A stretch of DNA of 64,000 bases. Source: Bog-473 sp963840435 (GTDB lineage Bacteria > Actinomycetota > Acidimicrobiia > Acidimicrobiales > RAAP-2). Position 1 is the first letter of the stretch. Each line of letters starts with the position of its first letter. A program made the translations under genes and the position numbers. The stretch is from positions 62,001 through 126,000 of the forward strand of contig CAWIYY010000012.1 of the NCBI GenBank assembly GCA_963840435.1, given 5' to 3'. This document shows positions 34,419 to 43,202 of this stretch, one piece after another. The notes below the pieces were generated by a model, which worked only from the letters and a program-made list of their open reading frames with translations, was not told where the DNA came from and made no database searches.

Positions 34419-34998
34419 GTCGTGTCCTCTCGACGGTGCCAGAGTGATTGAGCCTGGCGCGGGTGGAACCGAGTCGTCAGGCCTGCGCGAGGCCGACGGA
34501 ACATAGTAGAGGTTTCCGCTGCCGACCCCCCAGAAGCACTGGGCGTCACCAGCGTTCGGTGCTTCCGGAGCGACTGGCCCTCCCGATGCGCGTCGAGCGT
34601 ACGTCTGCAGATTCGTCGGTCGTCAGGTGGCCGAAGCGCTCTCGCTGTGTTCGCTGTGCCGGCACGCGCTGGACGCCGAGAGGCCTCAGAAGCTCCCACG
34701 TCAGTTGTCCGAAGGCAACGTGCGCTGCAGGTCGAGGAGGCACTTCTGTCCTGTTCGGCCGCCACCCGCAGAGGTGCTGGCGGAGGCTCCTCGTTCGACC
34801 GCGCCGGTGCGCGAGGAAAGGCGACGCTTGCGGGTGCCCTGACCGGGGCGACGTAGTCCTGACGGTGGCCGCCATCTGTGTCCCGCCACAGGTACTGCTC
34901 AAGGCCGGCTCCCGTGGAGCCGATATCGCCGCGGGAGACGAGCGACGGCGGGGGGGGGACCACTACTGAAACGATGGACACACCCCGGAGCTCCACGC
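34419..34998. other. 580-base gap without a recognised gene
   Basis: Several overlapping frames stay open here (for example 34448-34969 plus, 34367-34996 minus), but none has a ribosome site and a protein-like reading. A run of nine G at about 34951-34959 is notable. It probably holds the promoter of the peptidoglycan hydrolase and some decayed sequence. Confidence 0.35.
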
Positions 34999-36885
34999 GT
35001 GACCAGAGTGGTCGGCGTGCTTGCTCTCGCAGGTTCAGCGCTTCTCGTGGGAAGTGCGAGCACCTCGGTCAGCGCACCCAACAGCCTGCACGCTGCGGAA
35101 CTCGTTGCCTCCCGCTTCGTCAACGGCTTCGAAGCCTTCTCCTACCGTGACCCTGTGGGTAACCGGGAGCTCGCTGCGCTGGCGACGCCGGCGCTGGCCG
35201 CACGGTTGCGCACCTCGTCGCAGGCGGCCTCCGGCCCCGAACTCACGGCCGAGCGATTCGTCGCCTCGGCCAGTGTTTCCAGCTTTGCCGTGGAGGACGT
35301 CACCCCGTCGGGCGTCCGGCTGCTCGCCCAGACGAGCGAGCACATCTCGACCGCGCACGGGTCCACCACCATGGTTCGACTCGTGCCGGTGTCGCTCACC
35401 TTCACCGCGGCGGGCTGGCGGGTCGCGGACATCAGCGGGATCCAAGGGTTGACCCACGAGGCGTCGGGCGTACCGACGAAGGAGCCCGACGAAGCACCGG
35501 CGGTCGTCTCGACCGCTCCGCCTGGCCCGGTCACGGTCGCGGCGGTGCAGGACGTCGGTGGTGTTCCGGCGGACTACCTGGCCTGGATGCAAGCCGCCGT
35601 CCCAGCCGAGTGTCCTGGTCTGCCGTGGGAAGTCCTGGCCGGCATCGCCAAGGTTGAATCGGACTTCGGAGCGTCCACCCTGCCCGGGGTGACTTCGGGT
35701 TCAAACCCAGAAGGGGCGGAGGGGCCGATGCAGTTCGAACCGGCCACCTTCCGGGCCTATGCCACGGTCGCTCCTGGAGGAGCCGTACCGGCCTCGCCGT
35801 ACGACGGGGCAGATGCCGTCTATTCGGCGGCCCGAATGCTCTGCGCGGACGGTGGCGGTACGCCAGGTCTCCTCGACGCCGCGATCTTCGCCTACAACCA
35901 CTCCGATGCCTACGTGGCCATGGTGCTGGCCTATGCCAGCGCGTACCAGCAGGGCGGCGACGAGAGCGTTGAACTGACCAGTGCGTCGGGACCGGGCCAG
36001 GGGATCGCTCTCGGTTCAGTGGTGGTTGCTGACGCCGAGGCCTATTTGGGGACGCCGTACGTCTGGGGCGGCGAGCGGCCCGGGGTTGGATTCGACTGCT
36101 CCGGCCTGGTCCAGTGGGTCTATGCCGAGGCCGGCATCAGCTTGCCTCGAGTGGCCCAGGACCAGTACGACGCCGGTCCCCACCTCCCGGCCGGAGCGAC
36201 GCTCTATCCGGGCGACCTCGTGTTCTTCGGATCCGGTCCCGAGGCGGTCGAGCACGTCGGCATCTACGTGGGCAACGGCGAGATGATCGACGCTCCGTAC
36301 ACCGGGGTCGATGTGCGGTTCGACCGCATTGCCAGTGTGTCCCTCGGCTTCGTGGGCGCCACGCGGCCCGAGATTCCCAACCTCTCCACCGGCGCCGGGG
36401 TGCCCGTGTTCGCCTCGGGTACGGCCGATCTGCTCTCGGATACTTCCCCCAGTTCGTCAGGGTCGTCCCGATCGCACGCTCCGGCGGGAAGCCTGTCAAG
36501 CAGGGGGACGGTGCCCACGACGACTGCGCCGACGGTGCCGCACCACTCCCATCCCGACAAGCACAGTGCACCTCCGGGGGGGACCACGCCGCCGTCTTCA
36601 GTGCCGGGCCGGCATGGCAGGGGAACTGCTCCGACCACCACCTCGAGCATCCCGACCACCACCAGTCTCCCCGTCACAACCACCACCAGGCCGGCCCGCC
36701 GGAGTCCGCCGACCACGACGACCCTGCCGCCGACGACGACCACCCTCCCGGCACACAGCAGGACACCGCCTTCGACCGTCCCTCCCAGCACCTCCACGAC
36801 CACGAGCCCCCCGGCAACGACGATCGCCACTCTCCCCCCTGCCCCGACGGCCACGACGTCGCCGCCCCGCCGGCACCATGGCTGA
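34999..36885 (+). CDS. secreted peptidoglycan hydrolase: transglycosylase plus NlpC/P60 domains
   Basis: 628 residues. A signal segment (VVGVLALAGSALLVGSAS) is followed by an NTF2-like region (residues about 30-150), a lysozyme-like transglycosylase domain (GLPWEVLAGIAKVESDFG with E220; GPMQFEPATFRAY), an NlpC/P60 peptidase (FDCSGLVQWVYAEAGISLPR with C367, EHVGIYVGNGEMIDAP with H419) and a Thr/Pro tail (about 475-628). The enzyme should cut both glycan and peptide in the cell wall. Start GTG 34999. This order resembles proteins of conjugation systems, but no transfer genes lie nearby, so a growth or division role is likelier. Confidence 0.88.
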   Translation: MTRVVGVLALAGSALLVGSASTSVSAPNSLHAAELVASRFVNGFEAFSYRDPVGNRELAALATPALAARLRTSSQAASGPELTAERFVASASVSSFAVEDVTPSGVRLLAQTSEHISTAHGSTTMVRLVPVSLTFTAAGWRVADISGIQGLTHEASGVPTKEPDEAPAVVSTAPPGPVTVAAVQDVGGVPADYLAWMQAAVPAECPGLPWEVLAGIAKVESDFGASTLPGVTSGSNPEGAEGPMQFEPATFRAYATVAPGGAVPASPYDGADAVYSAARMLCADGGGTPGLLDAAIFAYNHSDAYVAMVLAYASAYQQGGDESVELTSASGPGQGIALGSVVVADAEAYLGTPYVWGGERPGVGFDCSGLVQWVYAEAGISLPRVAQDQYDAGPHLPAGATLYPGDLVFFGSGPEAVEHVGIYVGNGEMIDAPYTGVDVRFDRIASVSLGFVGATRPEIPNLSTGAGVPVFASGTADLLSDTSPSSSGSSRSHAPAGSLSSRGTVPTTTAPTVPHHSHPDKHSAPPGGTTPPSSVPGRHGRGTAPTTTSSIPTTTSLPVTTTTRPARRSPPTTTTLPPTTTTLPAHSRTPPSTVPPSTSTTTSPPATTIATLPPAPTATTSPPRRHHG

Positions 36886-37147
36886 CCCTCGTACCGCTTC
36901 GAGGTCTTGGGGAAGCGACCGGCGCATCGGCACCGCCTGAGATCTGGTTTCCCGCTCCATCTCGGATTGGAGCGCTCGACCGCGCCGCAACCGCAACCCA
37001 TTGGTCCTGCGGGTATAGGTGAACGGTGATGGGGTGCGATCGGAATCTTGCTTCTCGCCCTCAGGAACGGACGAATTGGGTCGATGTTGAGAAAGGGAAC
37101 GGAAGGACTGACGCCGTCGGTGCGGTCTGCGCGAAATGGGGAGTGCC

Positions 37148-38899
37148 ATGGGACTGAAAGGGACAGGGAATCGATCAATCTGCGCCGCCTTGGCCGTCGG
37201 GGCTTTGACCCTGCTGCTCGTGGCGCTGGCGCCGGCGACGAGCACCGCGGCGTCCAAGCCGTCTCCTTCAGTGGGTGGCACGGCGACGATGGCGTTGGAC
37301 GAGGGTCTGACCGGGTTCAACGTCAACACGTCGGCAGCCTCCGAGTTCGTCCTCCAGGAGATCATGAACATGGTGTGGCCGCAGGCCTTCATCGTGAACA
37401 GCAAACTCCAGGCGGTCCTGAACAATCAGTTGCTCGAGAGCGCTGTGCAGACAGGTGACAGCCCCCAGACCGTCGTCTACACCCTGAACCCAAAGGCCGT
37501 CTGGTCGGACGGCACGCCGATCACTGCGGATGACTTCATCTACAACTGGCAGGCCCAGAGCGGGAACCCGGCCTACACCGACGTCGGCGGCAAACCCTAC
37601 GACGACGCCTCCACTGCCGGCTACAGCGAAATCGCCTCGGTCGTGGGCTCCAATCCAGCGGGCGGCGCGGCCTGTCTTCCGGGGACGGCCCCAGACCGCA
37701 ACGTCGGCCTGTGTCCGAACGGCCGCACCGTCACGGTCACGTTCAAGCCCACGTTCACCGACTGGCGAAGCATCTTCACCGATATTGTCCCGGCCCACGT
37801 GGCTCGGACGGTCGGGTGGAACACCGGCTTTGCCGGCCCGACACAGGTCGTGTCTGGAAGCTGGTTCAAGCTGCAGAGCTACTCGGAGAATCAGTCGGTC
37901 GTCCTGGTGCGCAACCCGCAGTACTGGGGGACGCCCGCCAAGCTGGACAAGCTTGTCTTCCAATTCTTCTCGGACGACGGCCAATTGGTGCCCGCACTCC
38001 AGAATCACGAGGTCGACATCGTGAACCCCACCAATGTGAACCTGTCGATCGTCCAGAACGCCGACCAGATCCCGGACGCGACGAAGGCAACACTGGCAGG
38101 GCTCCAGTACGAGCACTTCGACTTCAACCAGGCCGATCCCTATTTGGCGAAGGTCCAAGTCCGCGAGGCCATCGCCCACGGCGTGGATCGGCAGTCGCTC
38201 ATTGACCGGACCGTGGGAGAGATCGACAAGAGCATCACTCCGCTCGGGAGCCGGATGCTGGTGGCGACCCAACCGGGCTACAAGGCGACGAGCTACGCCT
38301 ACAACCCGAACCAGTCGGTCCACCTGCTCGAGAAGCTCGGCTTCAAGAAGGGTTCGGACGGGTACTTCCGTCCCGACTTCGGTCCTCAGAAGGGTCAGGA
38401 TCTGACGTTCACGATTCAGTCGACGTCCGGCAACACCATCCGGGCGGAGACGGAGGAGCTGTTCCAGGCCCAGATGAAGAAGATCGGCATCAGGATCAAC
38501 ATCCAGAACTACGACGTCAATACCCTCTTCGGGACGAATCTTCCGAACGGGGCCTATCAGATCGCGGAGTTCGCGTGGTACACCACGCCCTTCGTCTCCG
38601 GCAACCAGCCGATCTACTGCTCGTACACCAACGCGGCCAATTGTGGTGAGAACTGGACGCATTCTGCCAACCAGCAGGTCGACCAGCTCATGGCGTCGGG
38701 TTCGACCGCACCGAGCACGTCCACGGAGGTCGGCGACTACAACCGCGCCGACACGATTCTGTGGCAGGACATGGTGACGCTGCCGCTCTACCAGACACCG
38801 CAATTCTTCGCCTGGTCCAACACGCTCAAGGGTGTTGTCCCGAACACCTCGAACGACGGCGTCACCTGGAACGCCCAGCAATGGAGCGTCAGCCCGTAG
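37148..38899 (+). CDS. ABC transporter substrate-binding protein, peptide type (SBP_bac_5)
   Basis: 583 residues with a signal sequence (ICAALAVGALTLLLVALAPA) and a family-5 extracellular solute-binding fold: MALDEGLTGFNVNTSAASEF, SDGTPITADDFIYNWQAQ, VREAIAHGVDRQSLI and FFAWSNTLKGVVPN. No lipobox Cys follows the signal. I prefer ATG 37148 because GGGGAG lies just upstream; ATG 37136 is possible. No permease or ATPase genes are adjacent, so it is an orphan binding protein. Confidence 0.85.
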   Translation: MGLKGTGNRSICAALAVGALTLLLVALAPATSTAASKPSPSVGGTATMALDEGLTGFNVNTSAASEFVLQEIMNMVWPQAFIVNSKLQAVLNNQLLESAVQTGDSPQTVVYTLNPKAVWSDGTPITADDFIYNWQAQSGNPAYTDVGGKPYDDASTAGYSEIASVVGSNPAGGAACLPGTAPDRNVGLCPNGRTVTVTFKPTFTDWRSIFTDIVPAHVARTVGWNTGFAGPTQVVSGSWFKLQSYSENQSVVLVRNPQYWGTPAKLDKLVFQFFSDDGQLVPALQNHEVDIVNPTNVNLSIVQNADQIPDATKATLAGLQYEHFDFNQADPYLAKVQVREAIAHGVDRQSLIDRTVGEIDKSITPLGSRMLVATQPGYKATSYAYNPNQSVHLLEKLGFKKGSDGYFRPDFGPQKGQDLTFTIQSTSGNTIRAETEELFQAQMKKIGIRINIQNYDVNTLFGTNLPNGAYQIAEFAWYTTPFVSGNQPIYCSYTNAANCGENWTHSANQQVDQLMASGSTAPSTSTEVGDYNRADTILWQDMVTLPLYQTPQFFAWSNTLKGVVPNTSNDGVTWNAQQWSVSP

Positions 38900-38965
38900 G
38901 TCTCCCCGAGGAGCTCCGCGTCGGCTCGCTCGTCGAGTGTGTCGCGGCGCCGGCGATCGGCCTGT

Positions 38966-39475
38966 TCAGGGACTTGGCTCGCCGACGGCCTGGTCAGGCG
39001 AAGGTGCGGCCGGCGAGAGGCGGAGCGCCAGGACGGCGAGCAGCACTGCGACGACGTCTTCGACGAGGGCGGCCCCGACGGGCGGGATCCGCTTGGCGAG
39101 CGCCCCCCGAGCGGCCATGCCGGCGAACGCCGCGATGGCGGCTGTTCCCGCGCCGACCGCCACGGGCCCCATGATCGGTACCCCCGCGTCTCGTGCCAGC
39201 AGGCCGGCGCAGAGACCGCCGAGCCCGAGACGCGGCACGAGACCCCGGGCCTGGGTGCGCGGCGGGGTGGAAGGGAGCTTGTCTGCGATGAGCTCCGCCA
39301 GGGCCGCCGTCGCCGTGATCGGCCGCGCGGCGCGGTGACGGAGCAGAGCTGGGAGCTGCGCCGGCTGCGTGCAGTTGACCAACACGGCCAGGCCCATCTG
39401 GGACCGCAGGCCGGTAGCGCAACCGATGAGTGCCGCGCCGGCGACGGCGGAAGGCGCCGGGAGAGAAGCTTCCAT
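38966..39475 (-). CDS. DUF4126 membrane protein
   Basis: 169 residues with four hydrophobic segments rich in Ala, Gly and Val (AGAALIGCATGLRSQMGLAV, IMGPVAVGAGTAAIAAFAGM, LVEDVVAVLLAVLALRLSPA). The opening ATGLRSQMGLAVLV is a DUF4126 hallmark. GGAGG lies eight bases before ATG 39475. Function unknown. It is on the same strand as the USP gene, 155 bases downstream. Confidence 0.72.
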   Translation of the reverse strand: MEASLPAPSAVAGAALIGCATGLRSQMGLAVLVNCTQPAQLPALLRHRAARPITATAALAELIADKLPSTPPRTQARGLVPRLGLGGLCAGLLARDAGVPIMGPVAVGAGTAAIAAFAGMAARGALAKRIPPVGAALVEDVVAVLLAVLALRLSPAAPSPDQAVGEPSP

Positions 39476-39630
39476 GGTCAGACCTCCGGTTCGAGTCGAA
39501 CGCGTCTCGATCGCGAGCATGACGATCGGTCGGTCCGGATCCTAGGTGTCGATCCTCGATGGTGCCTCCGCTGATGGCGTCTCTCGGTCAGCGCCGGCAC
39601 GGCAATTGGCGGGGCCTCCCGCGCACTCCT

Positions 39631-40119
39631 TCACGGCACGACGACGATCACCGGGGCGTCGCGGTTCAACGTCAGCCTCCGGCTGACCGAACCCGCGAGA
39701 CGGTGCAGGAGTTTCGCCGACCGACCTACGACCATGACATCGGCATGTTCCGAACGGGCCACTTCAGTCAGCACACGCGCCGCGTCGCCCGTCCCCCTGA
39801 CGAACTTGACCTCGACGCCGAGCGCTTCGGCCCGCGCCCCAACGTCGGCTGCCAACTCCTCGGCCATCTGGTCCCTTGCCTGCTCCGCCGCCGCATGGCC
39901 GAGGGACGCACCAGATCCCAGCACCGCGTCCGGCTCGGCGAGCGAGGTAACGAAGACGGCCAGGATTCGTCCGTTCCCTCGCCGTGCTTCGCCTGCCGCC
40001 CACTCGAATGCGTCCCAACTTGGTGCCGAGCCATCCACGCCGACAACGAGCTTTGGTCGACCGGCGTCATCAGCCGCCATGTCTCCGGTCTTTCCCTCGC
40101 CTACCGGTACAGCCGTCAT
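39631..40119 (-). CDS. universal stress protein (UspA domain)
   Basis: 162 residues with one Usp domain: KLVVGVDGSAPSWDAFEWAA, ADVMVVGRSAKLLHRLAGSV and RDAPVIVVVP. The ATP-loop glycines are partly changed (GRSAKLLHRLAGSVS instead of GxxGxGGF), so ATP binding is uncertain. ATG 40119 overlaps the MarR stop by four bases, making a coupled two-gene unit under the leaderless MarR promoter. Confidence 0.88.
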   Translation of the reverse strand: MTAVPVGEGKTGDMAADDAGRPKLVVGVDGSAPSWDAFEWAAGEARRGNGRILAVFVTSLAEPDAVLGSGASLGHAAAEQARDQMAEELAADVGARAEALGVEVKFVRGTGDAARVLTEVARSEHADVMVVGRSAKLLHRLAGSVSRRLTLNRDAPVIVVVP

Positions 40120-40562
40120 GTCGCACTCCCTTCTGAAGCGAATTCGTCGTCCGCGAGTTGGAGCATCCGGCGGAAGGTCGGGAGCGCAGCGAGCAACGGG
40201 GCGGCCTCGGTGGGCGTGAGCTTGTCGATGAGGATCTCGAAGACGGATGACACCCCCCGGCGGAGGGTGCTCAGGTGTTCTTGGCCCGCGGCTGTGATGG
40301 CAACGCGTACGACGCGCCCGTCATGCGGATCAGACTGGCGTTCGAGCAGGTCCATGCGCTCGAGCTGGCTGACGAGGGTGGACATGGAGGGCTGGGTGAC
40401 CCCTTCGCTGACCGCGAGATCCGTCAGGCGCCGGGGGCCGGTCCGTTCGACGGTCGACAGCGTCGACAGCGCGGTCAGGCTCAGGCCCCGGGGACGCTGG
40501 CGGACGCCGAGCGTGCCCAGTGCGAACAGCACCTCTGCGATCGACTCGAGCTCTTCAGCCAT
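40116..40562 (-). CDS. MarR-family transcriptional regulator
   Basis: 148 residues: LTDLAVSEGVTQPSMSTLVS (HTH), LERMDLLERQSDPHDGRVVR (wing), then dimer helices. Its -10 box TATAAT stands seven bases before ATG 40562 and there is no ribosome site, so the mRNA is probably leaderless. An inverted repeat TATAG-N6-CTATA overlaps the -10 box and may be its own operator. It is translationally coupled to the universal stress protein gene. Confidence 0.9.
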   Translation of the reverse strand: MAEELESIAEVLFALGTLGVRQRPRGLSLTALSTLSTVERTGPRRLTDLAVSEGVTQPSMSTLVSQLERMDLLERQSDPHDGRVVRVAITAAGQEHLSTLRRGVSSVFEILIDKLTPTEAAPLLAALPTFRRMLQLADDEFASEGSAT

Positions 40563-40569
40563 GACTTTT

Positions 40570-40599
40570 ATTATAGGTGAATCTATATAGCTAAATCAA
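40570..40599 (-). promoter_or_regulatory. leaderless promoter of the MarR-USP pair
   Basis: Minus strand -35 TTGATT (40594-40599) and perfect -10 TATAAT (40570-40575), spacer 18. The start codon follows seven bases after the -10. The AT-rich block contains the inverted repeat TATAG-N6-CTATA, a candidate MarR site. Confidence 0.7.
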
Positions 40600-40709
40600 T
40601 GTACTTGCCACCGCGCGGCCCCTCCGCCGGTCCGCCTGTTCCTTCGTGTCCGCTGGTCGCCCCTCTGGGCTGCTCTGGCCGCGCTGGCGAGCGGCTGGTG
40701 CCGGTATAA

Positions 40710-40730
40710 GTAATGCAGTAATCATGTAAT
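40710..40730 (+). repeat. three GTAAT boxes with 8-base period before the protease gene
   Basis: GTAAT occurs at 40710, 40718 and 40726, exactly eight bases apart, ending 11 bases before ATG 40742. It could be a regulator site or overlap the promoter. No clear -35/-10 pair is visible. Confidence 0.4.
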
Positions 40731-40741
40731 AAGCATGCACA

Positions 40742-41710
40742 ATGGCTGACACCCTCACCCGCCCGACAGAACCCGAACTCGCCCCACTCGATGCGTATTC
40801 CCAGGTCGTCGTCTCAGTGGCCGAGCAGCTGACCCCGAGGGTCGCGGCGCTCCAGGTGACCCAACGCCGCCGCGATGGGAGCCTCGCCGCCGGTGCCGGC
40901 TCGGCGGTCGTGTTCACCAACGACGGCTTCCTGATCACGAATGCCCATGTGGTGGGCAGCGCAGAGGCCGGTCAGGCCGCGTTCGGCGACGGCACCACCG
41001 TCCCCTTCCGCGTCGTCGGCAGTGATCCCTTGTCCGACCTGGCCGTTGTCCGCGCCGACGGTCCGACACCGGCCCCGGCGCGACTGGGCGAAGCCTCCCA
41101 GCTCAGAGTCGGTCAACTCGTCGTCGCGGTGGGGAACCCGCTCGGGCTGGCCGGGACGATCACCGCCGGCGTCGTCAGCGCCTTGGGCCGGTCGTTGCCG
41201 ACCCGGGCGGGGGACGCCACGCGCATCGTCGACGACGTCATCCAGACCGATGCCGCGTTGAATCCGGGAAACTCGGGCGGCGCACTGGTCGTCGCCTCCG
41301 GCGAGGTCGTGGGCATCAACACCGCAGTCGCCGGCGTCGGGGTTGGTCTCGCCATCCCCATCAACGCGATCACTCGTCAGATCGTCGCCACCCTCATGGC
41401 CGAGGGGCGCGTGCGCCGGGCCTACCTGGGCGTTGCCGGGACACCCACCCCACTTCCTCCGCACATTGCGGCCCGGCTCGGTCAGAAGACCGGGATGCGC
41501 ATCGAGCAGGTCGTCGCACAAGGGCCGGCCGCAAGGGCTGGACTGCGGCAGCACGACCTTTTGCTCAGTGCCAATAGGGAGGCGGTGACGAGCGCACAGT
41601 CGTTGCAGCGGCTGATGCTCGGCGATGCCATCGGCCAGCCGTTGGCGCTGACCCTGCTCCGATCCGACGCTCTCGTCGATGTGATCGTCACGCCCGAAGA
41701 GCTGCAGTAA
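40742..41710 (+). CDS. HtrA/DegP-like serine protease with PDZ domain, no signal peptide
   Basis: 322 residues. A trypsin-fold protease domain carries the triad H69 (TNAHVV), D99 (LSDLAVV) and S178 (NPGNSGGALV), and a PDZ domain covers residues about 225-322 (AYLGVAGTP, VVAQGPAARAGLRQHDLLLS). Neither a signal sequence nor a membrane helix is present, unlike most actinobacterial HtrA proteins, so it appears cytosolic. It is divergent from the MarR-USP unit and may share stress control. Confidence 0.9.
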   Translation: MADTLTRPTEPELAPLDAYSQVVVSVAEQLTPRVAALQVTQRRRDGSLAAGAGSAVVFTNDGFLITNAHVVGSAEAGQAAFGDGTTVPFRVVGSDPLSDLAVVRADGPTPAPARLGEASQLRVGQLVVAVGNPLGLAGTITAGVVSALGRSLPTRAGDATRIVDDVIQTDAALNPGNSGGALVVASGEVVGINTAVAGVGVGLAIPINAITRQIVATLMAEGRVRRAYLGVAGTPTPLPPHIAARLGQKTGMRIEQVVAQGPAARAGLRQHDLLLSANREAVTSAQSLQRLMLGDAIGQPLALTLLRSDALVDVIVTPEELQ

Positions 41711-42014
41711 CTCCTTCCCGAGGCGGTTCGACCTTTGGGCCCGCCTGAGACAACGGCGATCCTCTGATTCCGACCACGCGTCGGGAGGCCAGAGTTCAGT
41801 CACACCGACCCAAGTCCAGGCCCGATACGGCGACTCGAGACACTCGGCGCTACCTCGGGCAACGTGCAAGCTGCCCGAAGGCGGCAGTGGACCGGGGATC
41901 GCTCTGCCAAACTTGCGATGGCGAGGGGGCGACGCCACCCAAGGGGAGTCGCGTTGGCCGCACGAGCGAAAGGAGCACACCCGTGGACCGAGGGAACGGC
42001 GTGACCGCAGGCAC
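41711..42014. other. intergenic with a candidate short leader ORF
   Basis: 304 bases without a normal gene. Near its end AAAGGAG (41969-41975) is placed for a GTG at 41983 rather than for the CoA-transferase start. See the leader entry. Nothing else recognised. Confidence 0.4.
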
Positions 42015-42018
42015 GTGA
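41983..42018 (+). CDS. candidate 11-codon leader overlapping the CoA-transferase start
   Basis: GTG 41983 has AAAGGAG seven bases upstream and opens an 11-codon frame (MDRGNGVTAGT) whose stop TGA (42016-42018) overlaps the GTG of the next gene (42015) by GTGA. It could couple ribosomes into the transferase gene. A one-base sequence error joining both frames would give the same view. Confidence 0.35.
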   Translation: MDRGNGVTAGT

Positions 42019-43202
42019 CCGAGCCGGCAGGCCCGCTGCGGGGGGTGCGGGTGCTCGACCTGAGCTGGGGGATCGCGGGGCCCGTCGGCGTCCTCCTCCT
42101 CGCAGAGCTCGGGGCCGAGGTCATCAAGGTCGAGCCGCCCGGTGGCGATCCCTTCCGACGCCAGCCCGCGTACCACGTCTGGAATCGCAGCCGGAGGTCG
42201 GTGGTGCTCGACCTCAAGGCAGAGGAGGGCCGAGACGTGTTTCTCCGGCTCTGCCAGGATGCCGACGTACTGGTGGAGACGTTCAGCCCGGGCACGATGG
42301 ACCGCCTCGGACTCTCCTACGAAGATGTCTCGCCCCGCGTTCCCCGCCTGATCTTCTGCTCGGTGCCGGCCTATCCGCCCGGGCACCGCTTCGCCGATCG
42401 ACCCGGTTGGGACGCCACGGTGCAGGCCCGCTCCGGCATGCAGAACGAGCAGCCGGGCTGGCGACCTGGACCCACGTACCTGCACTTTCCTGCCCCGAGC
42501 ATGGCCGCCTGCTTTCTCCTGGCGACGGGCGTGCTCTCGGCGCTGATCCACCGCGAGGCGACCGGGCGCGGGCAGCACGTCGAGACGTCGCTGTACCAAG
42601 GGGTCCTCGCGTACACCACGCAGATCTGGCAGGAGCACGAACGAGCGCCCGCCGGCTTTCGCACGGTGATGGCCAAGACGTATCCGCCCGGCGTGCACCA
42701 GACATCGCTCTTTGAATGTGCCGGTGGTGAGTGGATCCACGCCGCGACGATGAACGGTCTCACCCCGACGCGCACGCCCGAGCAGATACTGGGACTTGAT
42801 CCGGTGGACCAACGCGCGCTCTACGGCAATCCCGAGTTGCGCGCTCGCCACGAAGCTCGTCTCCGCGCCGCCTACTCGCAACGGCGCCGCGCTGAACTCA
42901 TCGAGGAATTCCATGAGGCCGGTCTGGGTGCTGAGGGGGTGGAACCGATGTCCGAGGTCTTCTCTCATCCCCAGTTCGTGGCGAATGGGATGGCGGCAAC
43001 CGTCGAGGACCCCGTGCTCGGGGTCACGACGCAGGTCGGAATACCGGCCGTGCTCCACGGCACACCAGGCGCCATCCAGGGCGCGCAGCCCCGTGCCGGT
43101 GCACACACTCGTGAGGTGATGCGGGAGGCGAGCTATTCCGCGGCCGAGATCGACGCTCTCCTGGGCTCGGGAATCGTGGAGGACGTGTCGTGGGTCCGTT
43201 GA
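42015..43202 (+). CDS. CaiB/BaiF-family CoA-transferase (first of a pair)
   Basis: 395 residues: GPLRGVRVLDLSWGIAGPVG, LLLAELGAEVIKVEPPGGDP, VVLDLKAEEGRDVFLRL and the catalytic-Asp region ADVLVETFSPGTMDRLGL. Class III CoA-transferases move CoA between carboxylic acids in breakdown pathways. GTG 42015 is chosen by homology; the frame is open to 41913 but that part looks non-native. It overlaps the second transferase by 13 bases. The pair may form a heterodimer. Confidence 0.88.
   Translation: MTEPAGPLRGVRVLDLSWGIAGPVGVLLLAELGAEVIKVEPPGGDPFRRQPAYHVWNRSRRSVVLDLKAEEGRDVFLRLCQDADVLVETFSPGTMDRLGLSYEDVSPRVPRLIFCSVPAYPPGHRFADRPGWDATVQARSGMQNEQPGWRPGPTYLHFPAPSMAACFLLATGVLSALIHREATGRGQHVETSLYQGVLAYTTQIWQEHERAPAGFRTVMAKTYPPGVHQTSLFECAGGEWIHAATMNGLTPTRTPEQILGLDPVDQRALYGNPELRARHEARLRAAYSQRRRAELIEEFHEAGLGAEGVEPMSEVFSHPQFVANGMAATVEDPVLGVTTQVGIPAVLHGTPGAIQGAQPRAGAHTREVMREASYSAAEIDALLGSGIVEDVSWVR

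Noticed and set aside
34999..36885. conjugation peptidoglycanase with a transfer cluster
   Set aside because: No VirB/Tra genes are nearby; domain order alone is not enough.
37268..38881. 537-codon minus frame opposite the oligopeptide-binding gene
   Set aside because: Arg/Val/Asp-rich, no start site; shadow of the plus-strand gene.
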